Counted from the stretch's first letter, positions 43,596 to 53,266 are shown. The stretch is DNA of 64,000 nucleotides from Sphingobium sp. CR2-8 (GCF_035818615.1 NZ_JAYKZY010000002.1:2048501-2112500), one strand, 5' to 3'. Numbers and translations: made by a program. Notes: a model not told the origin generated them from the sequence alone.

Positions 43596-44690
43596 TCAGG
43601 CTTCGCCCCACAGCTTTTCGGCGGTAGCGACGACCAGTTCCAGCTTCCGCCGCTGGTCATCTTCGGTGAGCGCATTGCCATGTTCGGTGGAGGCAAAGCC
43701 GCATTGCGGCGCGATCCCCAGCTGATCCATGTCGACATAGGCGGACGCCGCCTCGAACTGGCGCGTCAGCCAATCCATCGATTCCAGTTCCGGGGTCTTG
43801 GAGGTGATGAAGCCCGCCATGATGCGCTTCTTGCCCTTGGGCAGCAGCTTGAGCGGCTCCAGCCCGCCGGACCGGTCGGTGTCATATTCCATGAAATAGA
43901 TATCGACGTCGGTCTTGTTGAAAATTGCATCGGCGGCCGCATCATAGCCGCCCGACGCGGCAAAGGTGGACCGGAAATTGCCCCGGCACATATGCATGCC
44001 GATCATCATGTCGGCCGGGCGATCCTTGATCGCTTCGTTCAGCATCCAGGCATAGCGGTCGATCAGCCAGTCGGGATCCTGCCCCATCGCCTTGCGCTGT
44101 TCGCGCTGGTTGGGATCGCCGAGATAGGCGAAGAAGATGTCGTCCAGTTGGAGATAGCGGCAGCCGATATCATAATAGGCCTGCACAGCCTCCTTGTAGG
44201 TCTGGGCGATGTCGGCGAACAGCAGGTCGGGATCCCGGTACATCGCCGGCCTGATGTCCGCAGGATCGGTGCGGAAATGGACGCAGGACGGGCCGGGGAT
44301 CGAGATTTTCGGGCAGACCGACGTGTGATCCTTCACGAAGGTGAAATGCTCCAGCATCGGATGATCCTTGGGAAAGCCGAGCTTGCCGTTGATCACCGGA
44401 TGGACCGGCGGGATCTGCGTGCCGTGGAACTGGACGCCCTCGCCCCGGACTTCCATGTCCATGCCGTCTAGCATGCCCATGAAGTCGAAATGCCAGAAGG
44501 CGCGGCGCGCTTCACCGTCGGTGACGACCTTGAGGCCAGCGTCTTCCTGCATCCGGATCAGCCCGGGGATGTCCCGGTCTTCGGCCGCGCGCAGTTCGGC
44601 ATCGCCGACCTTGGCTGCGCGAGCGTCGGCGATACCCCGGGGACGCAGGAGGCTGCCGACATGATCGGCACGGAAGGGCGGTGTTGGCAT
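43596..44690 (-). CDS. MetE-like cobalamin-independent methionine synthase C-domain protein
   Basis: 364 residues, corresponding to the catalytic barrel of MetE without its N-terminal domain (COG0620, YxjG/YxjH type). Zinc-ligand segments are present: HMCRGNFR (His and Cys) and APQCGFAST (Cys), plus the substrate-binding RADHVGSLLRP at the start and YLQLDDIFFAYL. Stand-alone forms transfer methyl groups to homocysteine or related thiols from unclear donors. The adjacent metNIQ importer fits a role in methionine supply. A 60-nt self-complementary segment lies in its leader. Confidence 0.85.
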   Translation of the reverse strand: MPTPPFRADHVGSLLRPRGIADARAAKVGDAELRAAEDRDIPGLIRMQEDAGLKVVTDGEARRAFWHFDFMGMLDGMDMEVRGEGVQFHGTQIPPVHPVINGKLGFPKDHPMLEHFTFVKDHTSVCPKISIPGPSCVHFRTDPADIRPAMYRDPDLLFADIAQTYKEAVQAYYDIGCRYLQLDDIFFAYLGDPNQREQRKAMGQDPDWLIDRYAWMLNEAIKDRPADMMIGMHMCRGNFRSTFAASGGYDAAADAIFNKTDVDIYFMEYDTDRSGGLEPLKLLPKGKKRIMAGFITSKTPELESMDWLTRQFEAASAYVDMDQLGIAPQCGFASTEHGNALTEDDQRRKLELVVATAEKLWGEA

Positions 44691-44726
44691 GTGTGTCTCT
44701 CTTGCTTATTGTTCGATCGAGCGTTG

Positions 44727-44786
44727 GGTCGGCCGATTACAGCGTAGCGGTGGGCGCCGTAACCCCCCAAATTTAGCCTGCCGACC
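44727..44786 (-). promoter_or_regulatory. Candidate structured leader of the metE-like gene
   Basis: On the minus strand GGTCGGC and GCCGACC, 46 nt apart, enclose GGCTAAATTTGGGGGGTTAC and further G/C-rich sequence, 36 bases before the ATG. It resembles a structured 5' leader, but I cannot match it to a known SAM, SAH or cobalamin riboswitch. Confidence 0.3.
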
Positions 44787-44890
44787 TGGGTCGCTATGAC
44801 GCTTCGGCTCATGCGCTCGCAGCGCTCGCCTGCTCAAGACCAATTTGCTTGGCCTCCACAGGAAATAATGCGAGGCGATGAGTTCTGCAA

Positions 44891-45319
44891 ATGGAGAGCG
44901 CTTTGCCTTCAAACGAGCAAGGATGCCGAAATGGCCATTCCCTACTTGATCGGTCGACAATAGCGTTTACCGTCGCGGCCATCGTGACCGACCTTGCCAT
45001 TCTCCATGAACATCCGCCCTGGTTCGCCCCTCTTTTCGACGCGCCGGACAGGCGCGGTATGGCCTATGCGCGGCTGGAAACGGGCTATGCCAATTTCGAC
45101 CAGTGGCTGTCGGGCACCCAGTTGGAACGCGATCTCCCGTTGCAGGCATATGCCGTATCCAACCGCGGTCTTAACCCCAACCTGATCGGCACGCCCGAAC
45201 AGATCCGCGAACGGATCGCCGAATATGAGGCGGCTGGCCTCGACCTGCTGCTGCTTCGCATGAGTCCGCAGGAAGAAGGGATGGAACGGTTCACCATACA
45301 GGCTATGGGCACGGCATGA
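44891..45319 (+). pseudogene. Luciferase-like monooxygenase remnant (C-terminus)
   Basis: From about 45059 the frame reads MAYARLETGYANFDQWLSGT ... [20 protein letters not shown] ... [19 protein letters not shown], the C-terminal end of a flavin-dependent monooxygenase of the luciferase family. The N-terminal 250 or so residues with the flavin site are missing, and the residues encoded before 45059 do not resemble the family. Such monooxygenases often accompany metNIQ-like importers and release sulfur from organosulfur compounds, so this cluster once probably served that role. Its stop overlaps the metN start (ATGA). Confidence 0.7.
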
Positions 45320-46044
45320 TCGAGTTGACATCCATATCCAAACGCTTTCCCGATGGGACGGCGGCGCTGACCGACGTCAGCCTTTCCATTCCCAAAGGAT
45401 CGATCTTCGGCATCATCGGCCGGTCCGGCGCGGGCAAGTCGACCCTGCTGCGCCTCATCAACGGGCTGGAGCGGCCCAGCGCCGGCGACGTCGCGATCGA
45501 CGGTGTCGCGCTGTCGGGGATGAAGGCGGCCGATCTGCGCGGCTTGCGGCGGCGCATCGGGATGATCTTCCAGGCGTTCGGCCTGCTCGCCAACCGCAGC
45601 GTTGCGGGCAATGTCGCCCTGCCGCTGGAACTGGCGGGCGTGGCGAAGGCGGCGCGTGACGCGCGGGTGGCGGAATTGCTGGCCCGGGTCGGGATAGCGG
45701 ACAAGGCTGGCGACTATCCTGCGCGCCTGTCCGGCGGACAGCGGCAGCGCGTCGGCATCGCCCGCGCGCTGGCCACCCGGCCGGACATATTGCTGTGCGA
45801 CGAGGCGACGAGCGCGCTCGACCCGGAAACGACGCGTTCGGTGCTGGCGCTGCTGGCCGATCTCAACCGCGAGATGGGGCTGACTATCATCCTCATCACC
45901 CACGAAATGTCGGTCGTTCGCGCGATCTGCGATCATGTCGCCGTCCTGGATCAGGGCCGCCTGGTCGAAACCGGCCCGGTCGACAGCATATTTATAGGAT
46001 CGCGCGAGCAGGCGACACTGGCCCTGCTGGGGGAGGACGGCTGA
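45316..46044 (+). CDS. metN: Methionine ABC transporter ATP-binding protein (short form)
   Basis: 242 residues: Walker [10 protein letters not shown] (residues 37-45), Q-loop FQAFGLL, signature [15 protein letters not shown], Walker [12 protein letters not shown] and the H-loop LITHEMSVV. MetN of E. coli is about 343 residues with a C-terminal NIL domain that senses methionine and shuts the transporter (trans-inhibition); that domain is absent here. First intact gene of a metNIQ operon, overlapping metI by one base. Confidence 0.88.
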   Translation: MIELTSISKRFPDGTAALTDVSLSIPKGSIFGIIGRSGAGKSTLLRLINGLERPSAGDVAIDGVALSGMKAADLRGLRRRIGMIFQAFGLLANRSVAGNVALPLELAGVAKAARDARVAELLARVGIADKAGDYPARLSGGQRQRVGIARALATRPDILLCDEATSALDPETTRSVLALLADLNREMGLTIILITHEMSVVRAICDHVAVLDQGRLVETGPVDSIFIGSREQATLALLGEDG

Positions 46045-46712
46045 TGCAGGACGGCTTTTTCCAGAATATCGTCTGGCCCGACATCCTGCAGGCGACGATG
46101 GACACGCTGTTCATGCTGGGCGCTTCGCTGGTGCTGACGCTGCTGCTGGGCATTCCGCTGGGCGTGCTGCTGTTTCTGACGAACCGGGGGCAGATGAGCG
46201 AAAGCGTGGCGTTCAACCGGGTGTTGGGCGTGGTGGTCAATATCCTGCGCTCCATCCCCTTCGTCATCCTGCTGATCATGATGATCCCCTTCACCCTGCT
46301 GGTCATGGGAACCTCTCTGGGCGTCGCGGGGGCGATCCCGCCGCTGGTGGCGGGGGCCGCGCCCTTCTATGCGCGCCTGGTCGAAACCGCGCTGCGCGAC
46401 ATTCCGCGCGCGACCATAGAAGCGGCGCAGGCGATGGGCGCGACGCGGCTCCAGATCATCGGCAAGGTGCTGCTGCCCGAAGCGCTTCCCGGCCTGGTGT
46501 CGGGCGCGACCGTCACCGCCATCGCGCTCGTGTCATTCACGGCGATGGCGGGCGTGGTCGGCGCAGGCGGGCTGGGCGACCTCGCCATCCGCTACGGCTA
46601 TCAGCGCTTTCAGGCCGACGTCATGCTGGTGACGGTCGTGCTTCTTGTGCTGCTCGTTCAACTCATCCAATGGTCCGGCGACTGGCTTGCCCGCCGGATC
46701 GACCATCGTTAG
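46044..46712 (+). CDS. metI: Methionine ABC transporter permease
   Basis: 222 residues, five membrane helices and the EAA loop ETALRDIPRATIEAAQAMGA, characteristic of binding-protein-dependent permeases; further LVSFTAMAGVVGAGGLGDLA is typical of MetI. Forms a homodimer with MetN. ATG at 46044 overlaps the metN stop; the frame continues further upstream but only as a shadow inside metN. Confidence 0.92.
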   Translation: MQDGFFQNIVWPDILQATMDTLFMLGASLVLTLLLGIPLGVLLFLTNRGQMSESVAFNRVLGVVVNILRSIPFVILLIMMIPFTLLVMGTSLGVAGAIPPLVAGAAPFYARLVETALRDIPRATIEAAQAMGATRLQIIGKVLLPEALPGLVSGATVTAIALVSFTAMAGVVGAGGLGDLAIRYGYQRFQADVMLVTVVLLVLLVQLIQWSGDWLARRIDHR

Positions 46713-46722
46713 GATTTCGCCC

Positions 46723-47529
46723 ATGCAGCGCCGCTCGCTTCTCATCCTGTTTCCTGCGCTGCTGCTGGCCGCCTGCGGCGGGGCGAAGGACAAGGCTGCG
46801 CCCGCCGATGGCGCGACGCTGAGCGTCGCCGCTACAGCCGTGCCGCATGCCGAAATATTGGACCATATCAAACCGGCGCTCGCGAAGCAGGGCGTGACGC
46901 TGAACATCCGCGTCTTCAACGATTATGTGCAGCCCAACCTGCAGGTCGAACGGGGGCAGATCGATGTCAGCTATTTCCAGACCGGCCCCTATCTGGACGA
47001 GTTCAACAAGGCGCAGCACACCAGTCTGAAACCGATCGCGGGCATCCATATCGAGCCGTTGGGCGCCTATTCGCGCAAGTGGAAGAGTCTGGCCCAACTC
47101 CCCGATGGCGCGACCGTCGCCATTCCGAACGAACCGAGCAATGGCGGCCGTGCGCTGCTGCTGCTGCAAAAGGTGGGGATGATCAAGCTGAAGAACCCGA
47201 CCAACCCGCTGTCGACCATTCGCGATGTGACCGACAACCCCAAGAAGCTGGTGTTTCGCGAACTGGAATCGGCCACCCTGCCCCGCACGTTGGGTGAGGT
47301 CGACCTGGCCCTGATCAACACCAATTACGCGCTGGACGCCAAGCTTAATCCGGTGCGCGACGCGCTGGCGATCGAGGATGGCAAATCGCCTTATGTCAAT
47401 TTCGTGGTCGGCAAGCCCGGCAGCGAGAAGGACCCACGCGTCGAAAAGCTGGTTGCGGCGCTGCAAAGCGACGATGTGAAGCGCTTCATGGCCGATCACT
47501 ACAAGGGCGCGGTGCTCCCAGCCTTCTAA
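46723..47529 (+). CDS. metQ: D-methionine-binding lipoprotein
   Basis: 268 residues; signal peptide with lipobox LLAAC (Cys19), so membrane-anchored in the periplasm. The NlpA family core shows VAATAVPHAEILDHIKPALA, FNDYVQPNLQVERGQIDVSY and FQTGPYLDEFN, then IPNEPSNGGRALLLLQKVGM. Substrate-binding protein of metNIQ; methionine or a related sulfur compound is inferred from family. Starts 10 bp after metI. Confidence 0.92.
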   Translation: MQRRSLLILFPALLLAACGGAKDKAAPADGATLSVAATAVPHAEILDHIKPALAKQGVTLNIRVFNDYVQPNLQVERGQIDVSYFQTGPYLDEFNKAQHTSLKPIAGIHIEPLGAYSRKWKSLAQLPDGATVAIPNEPSNGGRALLLLQKVGMIKLKNPTNPLSTIRDVTDNPKKLVFRELESATLPRTLGEVDLALINTNYALDAKLNPVRDALAIEDGKSPYVNFVVGKPGSEKDPRVEKLVAALQSDDVKRFMADHYKGAVLPAF

Positions 47530-47644
47530 GCCAGGGGAACCATGCGGGCCGAGGATCATTACATATCCGATCCGACCGACCCATGGGGTGCCTCTCATGT
47601 GTTCGGAGCGCAAACCGATGCGCTTCACAAACGGGGGCCAATAG

Positions 47645-48355
47645 ATGATTTTTACCGATTTCCTGCGTAATCGCCGCCGCGAACAGTTGACCGACGGCGA
47701 CCTGGCGGCGCTGGAGCAGGCCGTCGCCGACGTGCGGACGGTCGCGCCGCGCCAGCCGCTTGCCATCGCCGGGAAACCGATCGGCGTCAGCACCTATCTG
47801 ATCGACGGCTTCATCTGCCGATATATGGACGACCGAAACGGCGGTCGTCAGCTTGTTGCGGTGCATGTGCCGGGTGATTTCGTCGACCTTCATGGCTATC
47901 CGCTGGGCCGGCTGGATCATGACGTCGCCACGCTGGGAACATGCAAGGTGGCGCTGGTTCGCCACGAAACGATCGACATGTTGTTGCACGAGCGACCTAA
48001 TTTGACCAAGCTGATGTGGTTCAGCACTTTGCTGGATGCCGCGATGCATCGCGAATGGATATTCCGCATGGGGCGGCTGGATGGCGTCTCGCAACTCGGG
48101 CATTTCTTCTGCGAGATCGAAGCGAAGCTGCGCGCTGTAGGCCGCAGCGATGGTCGCAGCTTCGACCTGCCCCTGACCCAGACCGATCTGGGCGAGGTGT
48201 GCGGCATGACCCCCGTTCACATCAATCGCATGTTGAAGGAACTGCGGGAGCGAGAACTGCTGCACGTTCAGCGGGCGAAAGTGACGATCGATAATCTGCC
48301 AGCACTGCGTCAACTGTGCGAATTCGACCCATCCTATCTGTTTATCGAAGAATGA
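47645..48355 (+). CDS. Crp/Fnr-family transcriptional regulator
   Basis: 236 residues: N-terminal cyclic-nucleotide-binding-like beta roll (about 20-120) and C-terminal HTH (DLPLTQTDLGEVCGMTPVHI then NRMLKELRERELL). The N-terminal Cys cluster of FNR is absent, so an iron-sulfur oxygen sensor is unlikely. Target unknown. Confidence 0.88.
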   Translation: MIFTDFLRNRRREQLTDGDLAALEQAVADVRTVAPRQPLAIAGKPIGVSTYLIDGFICRYMDDRNGGRQLVAVHVPGDFVDLHGYPLGRLDHDVATLGTCKVALVRHETIDMLLHERPNLTKLMWFSTLLDAAMHREWIFRMGRLDGVSQLGHFFCEIEAKLRAVGRSDGRSFDLPLTQTDLGEVCGMTPVHINRMLKELRERELLHVQRAKVTIDNLPALRQLCEFDPSYLFIEE

Positions 48356-48412
48356 CGGAACCGCGCGCACAGCCGCGCGTCCCTCTGCGAACGACAAATA
48401 TAAGGATGAACG

Positions 48413-48595
48413 ATGCGCGAGAAAGGCGTCTATGAGGAAGCTGGCAAGGCTGTTGCCGAGCAGGGACAGGTCATGCTCGACGGGCCGGACGGGATAGCGA
48501 TCAGCATGACGCCGGAAGCCGCAGAAGGTACGGCGCATGCATTGCTGCGCGCTGCATCGGACGCGAAGGCGCAACGATCTTCGCCGCTACGTTGA
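48413..48595 (+). CDS. Small conserved-type protein, unknown
   Basis: 60 residues, starts MREKGVYEEAGKAVAEQGQV, then MLDGPDGIAISMTPEAAEGT and a short helical end. AAGGATG precedes the ATG. Resembles small proteins of similar length common in sphingomonads; no domain name can be given. Confidence 0.55.
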   Translation: MREKGVYEEAGKAVAEQGQVMLDGPDGIAISMTPEAAEGTAHALLRAASDAKAQRSSPLR

Positions 48596-48622
48596 CTATT
48601 TCGCCGTCAAAGGAGGGATGCG

Positions 48623-48991
48623 ATGCGGGTGATGGTGCTGGTGAAGGCGACCGAGGATAGCGAAAAAGGCTATCATCGCTCGCCCGAGACGGACGCGATG
48701 ATGGCGGCGATGGGCCGCTTCAACGACGCGCTGGAAGAGGCCGGGATTTTGGTGATGGCCGACGGCCTGACACCTTCGTCCCAAGGCAAGAGGGTCGCGT
48801 TCGACGGATCTGACCGCACAGTCATCGACGGGCCTTTCGCAGAGCCACGCCAACTGGTCGCGGGCTTCTGGCTCTGGGAGGTCAAGGACATGGATGAGGC
48901 CATCGCCTGGGTGAAGCGATGCCCCAATCCCATGCCCGGCCCCAGCGAGATCGAAATCAGGCCGCTCCACGACCTGTCCGACATGGACTGA
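48623..48991 (+). CDS. YciI/DGPF-domain protein
   Basis: 122 residues with the family motifs MRVMVLVKATEDSEKG, LEEAGILVMADGLTPSSQGK, and the diagnostic DGPFAEPRQLVAGFWLWEVK, then AIAWVKRCP. YCII-related/DGPF proteins form alpha-beta barrels and often occur beside ECF sigma factors; none is here. Convergent with putA. Confidence 0.85.
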   Translation: MRVMVLVKATEDSEKGYHRSPETDAMMAAMGRFNDALEEAGILVMADGLTPSSQGKRVAFDGSDRTVIDGPFAEPRQLVAGFWLWEVKDMDEAIAWVKRCPNPMPGPSEIEIRPLHDLSDMD

Positions 48992-48999
48992 GCGACCGC

Positions 49000-51900
49000 C
49001 TATCCGATCATCATCAAACTGGCGTTGCCGCCTGCCGCCGTGGTGTTGACGGACAGGGACTGTTCTTCCAGCAGCCAGTCGAGGCAGTAGCCATGACCGC
49101 GATCGTCGGCATGCACCGACACGATCGGGCCGGGCAGATCCGCCACACATTGGGCGGTCGCCACGACCTTGGCCGCGTCCCCCTCCACCAACGCGGCGCC
49201 ATAATGGCCGGTGGCGTCCGTGCTGAAACAGGCGGCGACATCGGCGGGCAGCCCCGGCGGGATCATCATTCCCTGCACCACGCCGTGATTACCGGTCGCC
49301 AGCACCGCCGCCATCTGACGGAACAGGCCCTGGCGCGTGGCCGGGCGTAGCAGGATGCGCCCGCGCGGGTGCAAGACGTAGAGGTTGCTTTCCCCCACCG
49401 GTCCCGGCAGCGCCAATTGCACGCCGAGCGCCGACGCGTCGCCAGTGCGGCGAGCTTGGGCGGCGGCCTCCCCCTCTCCCTGCGCGTCAAGCCAGTCGGC
49501 AAAGCCATGCAGCGGCGAGCGCAGATGGCTGACGCGGGCGGCGAAGACCGGCGGCGTCGCGACGAGGCGACCAAGATAGAGTGGCCCGCCCGCCTTGGGA
49601 CCGGTGCCCGACAGGCCGCAACCGCCAAAGGGCTGCACACCTACGACCGCACCGATGACGTTGCGGTTCACATAGATGTTGCCGACCTTCACTCGCCGCG
49701 TCACGCGCGCGACGGTTTCGTCTAGTCGGGTGTGCAGGCCGAAGGTCAGGCCGTAGCCGGTGGCGTTGATCTGATCGACCAGCGCGTCGAGCCGATCCCG
49801 CTTGAAGCGCAGGACGTGGAGCACCGGGCCGAAAACCTCACGGCTCACTTCCGCGATACTGTCTATCGCGATGATCGTCGGCGCGACGAAGGTGCCCAGC
49901 GCGGTTTCGGGCGGCAGCGGGCTTTGATCGACCTGGCGGCCCAGCGCCTTCATCGCGTCGATATGGCGGGCGATGCCGTCGCGCGCCTCTGCGGTGATGA
50001 CCGGCCCGATATCGACTTTCAACGCGTCGGTGCGGCCGATGCTGAGCTCAGCGAGCGCGCCCTTCAGCATCGTCAAGGTACGGTCGGCGACTTCTTCTTG
50101 CAGGCAGAGGATGCGTAGCGCCGAACAGCGCTGGCCCGCGCTGTCGAAAGCCGACGCGATGACATCGGCCACCACCTGTTCGGCCAGCGCCGAACTGTCG
50201 ACGATCATCGCATTCTGGCCGCCGGTTTCGGCGATCAGCGGGATGGGCCGACCGGCGGGCGACAGCCGTGTGGCAAGCTGGCGTTGGATCAGGCGGGCGA
50301 CTTCGGTCGATCCGGTGAACATGACGGCGGCGGTTTCGTGGGCCGCGACGAGCGCCGCGCCGATGCTGCCATCGCCGGGCAGCAGGTGCAGCGCGTCGGC
50401 AGGCACGCCCGCCTCATGCAGCAGCCGGACGGCTTCGGCGGCGATCAGCGGGGTTTCCTCGGCCGGTTTGGCAAGCACGGGGTTGCCCGCAACCAGCGCG
50501 GCGGCGACCTGCCCGGTGAAGATGGCGAGCGGGAAGTTCCACGGGCTGATGCAGGTGACGGGGCCGAGCGCGACCTGCACCGGGCCGAAGGTCGACCGCG
50601 CCTGCGCGGCGTAATAGCGCAGGAAATCGATCGCCTCGCGCACCTCCGCGATGGCGTTGGGAAGCGACTTGCCCGCTTCGCGGACGATGAGGCCCAGCAG
50701 TATGGGCATGCGCGCCTGCATCGCATCGGCGGCGCGATCCAGTGCAGCGGCGCGATCGGCGACCGAGGTGTTGGGCCAGCGGGATTCCGCCGCACGGATG
50801 GCGGCGGCGCGGGCGTCGTCGACCGTTGCTTCCCAGACGGTGCCGACGATATCGCGATGATCGGCGGGGTTGAGGACCGGCCGCGCCTCTCCACCACCAC
50901 CCGCCGGTGCGGCTGTCCAGTCCAAAGTCGCGCTGTGCGCCAGTGCTTCGCCCAGCATGGCGAGCGTCGTTTCGTCGCTGAGGTCGAGGCCATCGGAATT
51001 GCGCCGGTCGGGATAGAGGTCCGCAGGCAACGCGATCTGGTCGTGCCGATGACCGGGATGTGCCATGGCGCGCACCACATCGGCCGGATCGGCGATCATC
51101 TCCTCTATCGAGACGTCGGGATCGGCGATGCGGTTGACGAAGCTGCTGTTGGCGCCATTTTCAAGCAGGCGGCGGACCAGATAGGCGAGCAGCGTCTCAT
51201 GCGTGCCGACGGGCGCATAGATGCGGCAGGGACGATCCAGCTTCGCCGCTCCTACGACCTGTTCGTACAGCGGCTCACCCATGCCGTGCAGGCACTGAAA
51301 CTCATATTGGCCGATGGCGAAGTCCGGTCCGGCAAGCTGGTAGATGGTCGCCAGCGTCTGCGCATTATGGGTCGCAAATTGCGGGAAGACCGCGTCGGGG
51401 GCGGCCAGCAGTTTGCGAGTGCAGGCGATATAGGCGACGTCGGTATGGACCTTGCGCGTATAGACGGGAAAGCCGGGCAGGCCGTCGACCTGCGCACGCT
51501 TGATCTCCGCGTCCCAATAGGCGCCCTTGACCAGCCGCACCATGATGCGGCGACCGGCGCGGCGGGCCAGGTCCACGATCCAGTCGATGACGAACGGGCA
51601 GCGCTTGCCATAGCCCTGCACCACGAAGCCCAGACCGTTCCAGTCGGCAAGGTCCGGGTCGGTCGCCAGGCTTTCGAGCAGGTCGAGCGAGAGTTCGAGC
51701 CGGTCGGCCTCCTCCGCATCGATGTTGAAACCGATGTCATAGCCCTTCGACAGCAAGGCGAGGCGCTTTACGGCGGGGAGCAATTCGCCCATCACCCGGT
51801 CGGCCTGCGCGCGGACATAGCGGGGATGGAGCGCCGACAATTTGATCGAGATGCCCGGCCCGGCATAGATGCCGCGCCCGGCCGACGCCTTGCCGATGGC

Positions 51901-52599
51901 GTGGATCGCCTGTTCGTAATCGGCATAGTAGCGCGCCGCGTCGGCGGCCGTCGTCGCGGCCTCCCCCAGCATGTCGTAGCTGTAGGCGAATCCCTTCGCT
52001 TCCAGTTCCTTCGCGCGTTTCAGCGCGTCCTTGATCGTTTCGCCCGTGACGAACTGTTCGCCCATCATCCGCATGGCAAGGTCCACGCCACGGCGAATGA
52101 CCGGTTCGCCCGCCCGGGCGACCAGGCGGGTGAGCGCTGCGCCCAGGCCCCGGTCATCCACGCTGCCCACCAGCTTGCCGGTGACGACCAGCCCCCAGGT
52201 GGCGGCGTTAACGAACAGCGACTTGTCGCCGCCCAGATGCGAACCCCAGTCGCCATCGGCGATCTTGTCGCGGATCAGCGCGTCGCGGGTGGCGGTGTCG
52301 GGGATGCGCAGCAGCGCTTCGGCCAGGCACATCAGCGCCACGCCCTCCTGACTGGAGAGCGCATATTCCTGCACCAGACCCTCCACGCCGCTGCCCTTGT
52401 GATTGGCGCGCAGCGCGGTGACGAGGGTGCGGGCGGTGGCGGCGATGGCGGTGCGCGTGTCGTCCGGCAGCGTCGCCGCGTCGATCAGGGGGGCAAGCGC
52501 CGCCGCCTCGTCACGGCGATAGGCGGCGGTGATCGCTTCGCGCAGGGGCGTTGGCTGGCGGATGGCGGGGGCGAAGCGGACGAAGGGCTGGTCGGTCAT
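49000..52599 (-). CDS. putA: Bifunctional proline dehydrogenase / glutamate-semialdehyde dehydrogenase
   Basis: 1199 residues. The PRODH barrel (about 180-480; MLGEAATTAADAARYYADYE, YAGPGISIKLSALHPRY, RLVKGAYWDAEIKRAQV, YAPVGTHETLLAYLVRRLLENGA region) oxidises proline with FAD. The aldehyde dehydrogenase (about 530-990) has ISPWNFPLAIFTGQ, AETGGQNAMIVDSSAL (Glu) and the nucleophile Cys in SAGQRCSALRIL. A C-terminal extension of about 200 residues resembles the ALDH-like domain of long PutA proteins. There is no N-terminal ribbon-helix-helix, so it is not an autorepressor; regulation likely comes from the divergent Lrp-type gene. Start 52599 chosen over 52617. Confidence 0.95.
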   Translation of the reverse strand: MTDQPFVRFAPAIRQPTPLREAITAAYRRDEAAALAPLIDAATLPDDTRTAIAATARTLVTALRANHKGSGVEGLVQEYALSSQEGVALMCLAEALLRIPDTATRDALIRDKIADGDWGSHLGGDKSLFVNAATWGLVVTGKLVGSVDDRGLGAALTRLVARAGEPVIRRGVDLAMRMMGEQFVTGETIKDALKRAKELEAKGFAYSYDMLGEAATTAADAARYYADYEQAIHAIGKASAGRGIYAGPGISIKLSALHPRYVRAQADRVMGELLPAVKRLALLSKGYDIGFNIDAEEADRLELSLDLLESLATDPDLADWNGLGFVVQGYGKRCPFVIDWIVDLARRAGRRIMVRLVKGAYWDAEIKRAQVDGLPGFPVYTRKVHTDVAYIACTRKLLAAPDAVFPQFATHNAQTLATIYQLAGPDFAIGQYEFQCLHGMGEPLYEQVVGAAKLDRPCRIYAPVGTHETLLAYLVRRLLENGANSSFVNRIADPDVSIEEMIADPADVVRAMAHPGHRHDQIALPADLYPDRRNSDGLDLSDETTLAMLGEALAHSATLDWTAAPAGGGGEARPVLNPADHRDIVGTVWEATVDDARAAAIRAAESRWPNTSVADRAAALDRAADAMQARMPILLGLIVREAGKSLPNAIAEVREAIDFLRYYAAQARSTFGPVQVALGPVTCISPWNFPLAIFTGQVAAALVAGNPVLAKPAEETPLIAAEAVRLLHEAGVPADALHLLPGDGSIGAALVAAHETAAVMFTGSTEVARLIQRQLATRLSPAGRPIPLIAETGGQNAMIVDSSALAEQVVADVIASAFDSAGQRCSALRILCLQEEVADRTLTMLKGALAELSIGRTDALKVDIGPVITAEARDGIARHIDAMKALGRQVDQSPLPPETALGTFVAPTIIAIDSIAEVSREVFGPVLHVLRFKRDRLDALVDQINATGYGLTFGLHTRLDETVARVTRRVKVGNIYVNRNVIGAVVGVQPFGGCGLSGTGPKAGGPLYLGRLVATPPVFAARVSHLRSPLHGFADWLDAQGEGEAAAQARRTGDASALGVQLALPGPVGESNLYVLHPRGRILLRPATRQGLFRQMAAVLATGNHGVVQGMMIPPGLPADVAACFSTDATGHYGAALVEGDAAKVVATAQCVADLPGPIVSVHADDRGHGYCLDWLLEEQSLSVNTTAAGGNASLMMIG

Positions 52600-52697
52600 G
52601 ATCGCAGAATAATCCACATCGCTTTATCGTTCCGCCTTATGACAGCCACTATTCTGGACGGAGTGACTTATTAATCGGACTTTGCTAGTTCATCTGG

Positions 52698-53186
52698 ATG
52701 GAAAACAAGCCGATAACAGTCGAACTGGACGACTTCGACCGTCGTATCCTGGCCGCTTTGGTCGAAGACGGGCGGATGACCGTCACCGACCTGGCGGCGC
52801 AGGTCGGCCTGTCCAAGACGCCCTGCCAGGTCCGGCTCAAGCGATTGCAGGAGGCGGGCGTCATTCGCGGGTTCCGCGCCATCGTCGATCCGGCGAAGTT
52901 GGGCATGGACCATATCGCCTTTACCGAAGTGAAGCTGAGCGACACGCGGGAGAAGGCGCTCGGCGAGTTCAACGCGGCGGTCCGGCGCATCCCGGAGGTC
53001 GAGGAATGCCATATGCTGGCAAGCAATTTCGACTATCTGCTCAAGGTGCGGACGGCGGACATTCGGCGTTATCGGGTAGTGCTGGGCGAAAAGATCAGCG
53101 CCCTGCCCCATGTCGCCAGCACATCGACCTTCGTGGCGATGGAGACGGTGCTGGAGGCAGGGCACCGGCGGATGCGGGGGAAATAG
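52698..53186 (+). CDS. Lrp/AsnC-family regulator, likely of putA
   Basis: 162 residues: winged HTH (LDDFDRRILAALVEDGRMTV then LAAQVGLSKTPCQVRLKRLQ) and a RAM ligand domain from about 70 (FTEVKLSDTREKALGEFNAA, VEECHMLASNFDYLLKVRTA). It is divergent from putA across about 98 bp, the arrangement of PutR-type proline-responsive activators. Confidence 0.9.
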   Translation: MENKPITVELDDFDRRILAALVEDGRMTVTDLAAQVGLSKTPCQVRLKRLQEAGVIRGFRAIVDPAKLGMDHIAFTEVKLSDTREKALGEFNAAVRRIPEVEECHMLASNFDYLLKVRTADIRRYRVVLGEKISALPHVASTSTFVAMETVLEAGHRRMRGK

Positions 53187-53198
53187 CCTCTTGGGATG

Positions 53199-53266
53199 CG
53201 TTCCCCGACGCAGGCCGGGGTCCAGTCCCACGCTCCTAACTGGGCCCCGGCCTGCGCCGGGGAACG
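53199..53266. repeat. Intergenic hairpin repeat (CCGGGGAACG type)
   Basis: CGTTCCCCGACGCAGGCCGG (from 53199) and its near complement CCGGCCTGCGCCGGGGAACG (to 53266) are separated by a short spacer with CCAG/CTGG. A GC-rich hairpin frequent between genes in sphingomonads, lying here between convergent genes and possibly stopping both transcripts. Confidence 0.75.

Noticed and set aside
44700..44800. SAM-II riboswitch before the metE-like gene
   Set aside because: A GCTAAA element is present, but the rest of the pseudoknot consensus is not; kept only as an unassigned structured leader.
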